Below are positions 62,901-64,000 of a DNA stretch of 64,000 nt, in pieces. Both the position numbers and the translations under genes were made by a program. Positions within the stretch are counted from its first letter, which is position 1; each line of letters opens with the position of its first letter. Origin of the DNA: Aliikangiella marina (lineage in GTDB: Bacteria; Pseudomonadota; Gammaproteobacteria; Enterobacterales; Kangiellaceae); contig NZ_VIKR01000001.1 of NCBI RefSeq assembly GCF_007004765.1, positions 1,302,001-1,366,000 of the forward strand. Reading direction: 5' to 3'. The notes below the pieces were generated by a model. It searched no databases. It was not told the DNA's origin and worked only from the letters and a program-made list of their open reading frames with translations.

Positions 62901-64000
62901 AGTTTTCATTAACTCCTACTTGATCAACACCTAAAACTGACTGCCAAACTCGACATAGCTTATGCTCAACTTCAGTACACGGTGCTTCAAAATCGCTTAA
63001 CTTTTCCCTTATATTAGGAATTGGTAAACGTTCTCTTGCCACCTTGCCGTTAATACTGAGTGGAAGTTTATCTAATACAACAATTTCGCTTGGAATCATA
63101 TAGGTAGGTAAACAGCGTTTAGCGGCGTTTTCGAGTTCATCCTTGATCTCTTCCTGTCTTGACAGTTTATTTTGTTGCAGCACTACATAGGCTATTAAAC
63201 GCTTGCCGACTCTGTTGTCTTCATGAACAATTACTACAGCACTTGTTACATCCGCTTGCTTTAACAACAAGCTCTCAATCTCCCCTAATTCGACTCGAAA
63301 ACCTCTCAACTTAACTTGGAAATCCTTTCGCCCAATATATTCGATATTGCCATCATGATGAAATCTAGCTAAATCCCCGGTCTTATAGATGCGCTCACCT
63401 GCAACCTTACTAAATGGATTAGGTATAAACTTCTCAGCGGTTAAAGCAAATTTATTCAGGTAACCCCTAGAAAGACCAACACCACCAATAACCAGCTCAC
63501 CGATACAGCCGATTGGTAACGGGCGAACTGATTCATCAACTATATAAAGGCTAATATTGTTTATCGCTTTCCCTATCGGTGTTGAAGAAAGCTTTGATTT
63601 TGCTTGGCAACGCCAATGGCTGACATCAATGGCGGCCTCTGTTGGGCCGTAAAGATTATCAAGGTAGCTATTTTCGCTTATCTCGAGAAATCGATTCTGC
63701 AATTCTGTTCCTAGCGCTTCACCACTACAAATCACTTGGCGTACACTTTGACAACCTTGCCAATTTGTAGCAAGAAGAAATGCATTTAACATCGGCGGAA
63801 CAAAGTGTAATACACTAATTTTTTCGTGATTAATCAGTTTTGATAGATAATGTGGGTCTTTATGCCCATCAGGCTTGGCTAACACTAATGTGGAGCCACT
63901 GATTAACGGCCAGAAAAACTCCCATACTGAAACATCAAAACTATATGGTGTTTTCTGTAAAACTCTATCTTTCCCAGTTAAGCGATACTTTTCCTGCATC
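53662..64000 (-). CDS. NRPS-A, three modules, 5' end outside window (A-PCP-E / C-A*-PCP-E / C-A-PCP)
   Basis: Multimodular nonribosomal peptide synthetase, a cytoplasmic assembly-line enzyme. About 3445 residues are visible. The Met codon at 63999 is internal to an A domain, so the true start is upstream. Order, numbered from that Met: C-terminal part of A1 (1-325), PCP1 with GGDS (Ser 374), E1 (about 408-885, HHLIGDGVSW, DLSETVGWF), C2 (about 890-1335, HHHSLLDGWS), degenerate A2 (about 1345-1800), PCP2 (GGDS, about 1841), E2 (about 1885-2355, HHLVVDGVSW), C3 (HHHSLLDGWS), A3 (about 2810-3330), PCP3 (GGNS, Ser 3384) and an acidic tail ending in DETGVLEF. Both complete or partial A domains give a serine code. 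C domains after E domains look like the DCL type, accepting a D-configured upstream residue. The TGA stop overlaps the TTG start of NRPS-B. A2 has lost its nucleotide-binding motif although the frame is open. Confidence 0.97.
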   Translation of the reverse strand, partial: MQEKYRLTGKDRVLQKTPYSFDVSVWEFFWPLISGSTLVLAKPDGHKDPHYLSKLINHEKISVLHFVPPMLNAFLLATNWQGCQSVRQVICSGEALGTELQNRFLEISENSYLDNLYGPTEAAIDVSHWRCQAKSKLSSTPIGKAINNISLYIVDESVRPLPIGCIGELVIGGVGLSRGYLNKFALTAEKFIPNPFSKVAGERIYKTGDLARFHHDGNIEYIGRKDFQVKLRGFRVELGEIESLLLKQADVTSAVVIVHEDNRVGKRLIAYVVLQQNKLSRQEEIKDELENAAKRCLPTYMIPSEIVVLDKLPLSINGKVARERLPIPNIREKLSDFEAPCTEVEHKLCRVWQSVLGVDQVGVNENFFAIGGDSIISIQIVSKAKLEGLLINVRQVFEFPTIKLLAKHCQVLEQNRNPSRSSKGKVDLLPMHHWFFENKSQESNYFLLSRLLKVPHDFNSEFLQKFLKAVYERHDALRLVYKKKKTGWHGEFKILTDDLIAQSLIKVDLTDIGSSDLEKEFVTKCNQIKENIDLMDGPLFKVVHFKMNSPVKDRVLIIMHHLIGDGVSWRILMEDFLQSYRSWKQTRRVKLGEKTTSYQEWIKLVNLYANDSKPIISREYWLKEAALKIDLIQADNQPDNLPSFGTVKRKLGRLNAKQTNNLLTVCSKAYNTQPQELLLAALFMAYQLWSGKDSLRINLESHGREEEVVEGVDLSETVGWFTSMYPVSFKSSVNDSDRKISHIIKTVKEKLRNVPNKGFDYGLLRYLSNGKYHEKLSALDADLVFNYLGKFKKFDDKESEFSLSDEEHGPDVSRSRCQDHMLTFTCSVRDEQLYFAIDYYLQQFQETSIQQLIKLYNNSLEEIINHCLTIDNQCFTPSDFSLAKISSKRLERLQLDYPNMEDLYPATGMQMGLMFHSLMDEENKAYVSQISIDFKGGFQPDVFKTSWEKLVDRHAIFRTALLNGENRQALQVVLSAVKLDWNINDISALDASKQTQFVRDLSEKEKANGFEYNSAPLMKMSLFKLSNSHYRWLWTHHHSLLDGWSVALVLKELFEVYRKLRSNTAVSLPPVTKYRNYIKWLIDQDSDIAKDFWRNELRKITKPTNLQVNQLEVEPGTKGLHKERIIFDKQRTANLKELAKQHEITLNTLFQASWAYLLHRYSGDENVVFGQIVSGRSIDLDNVESIIGLFINTLPVVVDFSESPTISDWLRNLNQSQTSRETYSYLPLSEIQKLSRISSKTPLFQSLIVFENYPLGDELNTNDSPINEELGFDLTNIHSEEGTDYALTLVVIPGEQIKVALSFDKSKVHPDAAVQVLSHFDTILDSFLKNEVKSVLEIPYYNVTDNSLPWNANNKSKVSKLNFNSVAEAFRNVVAKKADKSCLTSELNNKVSYIELEKQSNLLANYLIAQGISGNSRLGVVTQPSIESVVAMLAVFKAGATLVSIDLSQPILRAAHLVELHNVTSLLVPSSSESQSYADKLLRHTSISRLYHASEEGSGSRYPDNQEIISCDIPQVEVKPSDFAIALCTTENNGKLSSCLVAQNKLLNLLQLNFKGFEFLVEVVNAYPGDTTLALLGVLNALLNGKENIQVSKVLSDVKAACSKMNLATDVQEMSRDLVVLDQYNQIVPIGITGDLYLSSSLDVRGEKPLFDEQVAISLSAANNRDCAFNFYPTHYKARYLSDSRLQLLEDKNLSLYKRPYSVDSGVHLLDLKDIAISKAYLVPVAVSKSVKTSCLFFEKPKKSAQGSGDIEILKYLNAKLRRKSELLSLPSESFSLDSIPLTSKNQLDVKSVLNLRQKRHSDNVLLPSTNKESLIYDIWRDILGIDSISVDDNFFMIGGDSILSIQLVARAKAAGLRFSMGDLFKFPTISGLANIAHSDDHYIEQVPSVGRANLIPIQEWFFRKEAKKASHFHQSQVLSVPNQFSSDFLPSFVKALFSRHDALRLSYEKLETGWIGRYEEDIEDLVRNTISVIEYQESDETRELERIGFNVKSSFNLQQGALIRIVYLEAKRPEKSRLLIVIHHLVVDGVSWRIILSDLEMAYRQWLESKTIELGEKTTSYQDWSNKIHEYANATDIKDHIGYWRQQLVAGSIDPENNDQENYNYNLPQTNQVVISLSERETENLLSLSSRAYRTHVQELLLCALFLAYREFSGENNVQIDLEGHGREEALFEGVDLSETVGWFTSLYTVNLNLKNVNCQHVGEVIKSIKEQLRAVPDKGLSFGVLRYLSKDKVIDKLSSINRSPIVFNYLGQFDQQLKDDNFFKPTGESSGADVDINFPFGYLLNIHGLVSEGQLRFTFNYSSNNFSQSQIDRITSRFSETLSEIINHCLAPVANTLTPSDFPLAKIDQISLDQCQKQYPHLEDLYPATGMQLGMVLQSLLENDNRAYSTQVCLDFDGDFCAKSFEKAWRIILSKYDIFRTAFIALDQEQPLQMVLSDVELAWERLDWRDKPKPEQVALFEELRISDKSKGFKFDSAPLMRMSLIKLSDDKYRWLWTHHHSLLDGWSFPIVLKDIFNNYIAIRRGENVEPKQRVSFKRYVEWIENKPKRVATEFWHEQLAGITSSSFLALNKSKNLNKVTTYRDKTVKVTEALTLDLTNVAKNYGVTLNTLIQAAWSYLLYRYSNKSDLVFGQTVSGRNVDIEGVDKIVGLFINTLPIRIKINQSDLIANWLTFLHNAQIQRETYSFLSLSEIQEQSGSKTVGSLFDTLIVFENYPIEKELASSNLSNQKQNLGFSVKGSGSDEIYEYDLTLIVQAGSRLELKFGYSSSNYDSNDIDRLAKTFEVILTGFADASLNYIYELPYLRQEEKRTLLTDWNSTDYAYPIEQTIYQQFHRRARSHKHSIALAFDNEYISYGELLVKVEKLALRLSELGVSNESAVGLYLERSIEMVVGILAIIRAGAFYVPLDPELPETRLNYIIQDSNINLILTVSQNMEEGSIAENTISWEDALAIDDLIHCDFSFVKSENSQSKTNNLVYAIYTSGSTGKPKGVAIENQSLVNRIDWMQNQYQLDVNDRVLQKTPFSFDVSVWEFFWPLVNGACLVIAKPGGHREPMYLADIIDKYSISILHFVPSMLDTFIQTTSWVGCEKVKQVFCSGEALSIELQNRFFNYSSNTQLHNLYGPTEASIDVSYWHCQKDTENNLVPIGKPIQNTQLFIVNPDLDLMPIGSVGELVIAGDGLARGYINQPLLSAESFTANPFSRRPGSRLYRTGDLARHLSDGNIEFLGRIDHQVKIRGFRIELGEIENVILQHDQVSQAVVIAEKQNTNSTQLVAYLVTSLNKSQSQTVSSETLKEELTELMNRELPEYMVVKLMMFIDCIPTTSNGKLDRKALPKLELNTRPKSEAPQTETEVAIAGLWTEILKVKDIGRDENFFELGGNSLKAMQFIARIKTDYYIDIPIKMLFDNPSVKQISIIIDYQQELDESDDSYNNESDETGVLEF
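53676..53680 (-). promoter_or_regulatory. Ribosome binding site deciding the TTG start of NRPS-B
   Basis: TGGAG on the minus strand, ten bases before the TTG at 53665, inside the last codons of NRPS-A. With the TTGA stop/start overlap it supports TTG over the downstream ATG. Confidence 0.6.
56946..61335 (-). other. NRPS-A module 2: C-A*(degenerate)-PCP-E
   Basis: The C domain (HHHSLLDGWS), PCP (FFMIGGDSI) and E domain (HHLVVDGVSW, DLSETVGWF) all look active. The A domain, about 59970-58590, does not. Its A3 P-loop region reads ALCTTENNG in place of YTSGSTG, no FDxxx or YGPTE core can be found, TGD is lost, and the A10 NGK reads KNQ. Weak homology survives in the first half (AVFKAGATLVSIDL) and in VPIGITGDLYL. 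It cannot be expected to adenylate an amino acid, so the PCP must be loaded in trans or the module acts as a pass-through. Confidence 0.85.
61336..64000 (-). other. NRPS-A module 1: A(Ser, partial)-PCP-E
   Basis: The A domain shows FDVSVWEFF, LHFVPPML, VICSGEAL and NLYGPTEAAIDV, giving code DVWHISLIDK, which matches known serine-activating domains. The A10 lysine (INGK) is present. The carrier has FFAIGGDSI, the PCP form usual before an epimerase, and the E domain has both signature motifs. Predicted to add D-Ser. The upstream C domain, if any, is outside the window. Confidence 0.88.

Noticed and set aside
63997-63999. Met codon as the start of NRPS-A
   Set aside because: It lies inside an A domain, between the A3 and A4 motifs (the WMQxxY region seen in all the Ser A domains). 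The gene must continue beyond the window.
1-64000. Thioesterase, MbtH-like gene, polyketide synthase domains or heterocyclisation domains
   Set aside because: I looked for GxSxG thioesterase ends, short MbtH frames, KS/AT motifs and DxxxxD cyclisation motifs and found none I can support in this window.

Overview
The window is one very large nonribosomal peptide synthetase (NRPS) locus, transcribed entirely on the minus strand. It holds five giant NRPS genes and one small unrelated lipoprotein-like gene. The first NRPS gene is cut by the right edge (position 64000) and the last by the left edge (position 1), so both ends of the assembly line lie outside. I see no thioesterase, MbtH-like protein, transporter, regulator, tRNA, rRNA, CRISPR array or insertion sequence. 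The DNA is visibly A+T-rich (not computed). Shine-Dalgarno sites, stop/start overlaps and a lipobox protein fit a Gram-negative bacterium, perhaps a gammaproteobacterium; the lineage is a guess.

Transcription runs from high to low coordinates. NRPS-A (64000-53662, partial) has three modules: Ser with epimerase, a module with a degenerate adenylation (A) domain plus epimerase, and Ser. NRPS-B (53665-39716) has four: Ser with epimerase, two consecutive A-dead modules, and one with an unassigned substrate. NRPS-C (39716-30885) has three: Ser, a module whose A domain is almost entirely deleted, and an Asn-like module. A 100-residue putative lipoprotein (30769-30467) follows, then a 503-nt intergenic region with a perfect 22-bp palindrome. 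NRPS-E (29963-16581) has four modules, all with complete A domains. NRPS-F (16584-1, partial) has four: an acidic-looking code, Thr with two condensation (C) domains in tandem, an N-methyltransferase module, and a fourth with a full C domain, half of a second C domain and a degenerate A domain. A-B, B-C and E-F are translationally coupled (TTGA, TAATG and ATGA overlaps).

B, C, E and F each begin with a TubC-type (beta-hairpin) docking domain, and A, B, C and E each end in a short acidic tail, so the likely order is A-B-C-E-F. Of 18 modules, 13 have a recognisable A domain and 5 do not. The carrier proteins of the five A-dead modules and their first C domains keep their catalytic motifs. Three of the five directly follow a Ser module. 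The most unusual features are these A-dead modules, the extra C and half-C domains in F, and the E-type carrier protein without an E domain in C. Specificity codes were read by eye from aligned core motifs; only Ser (four times) and Thr (once) are confident.
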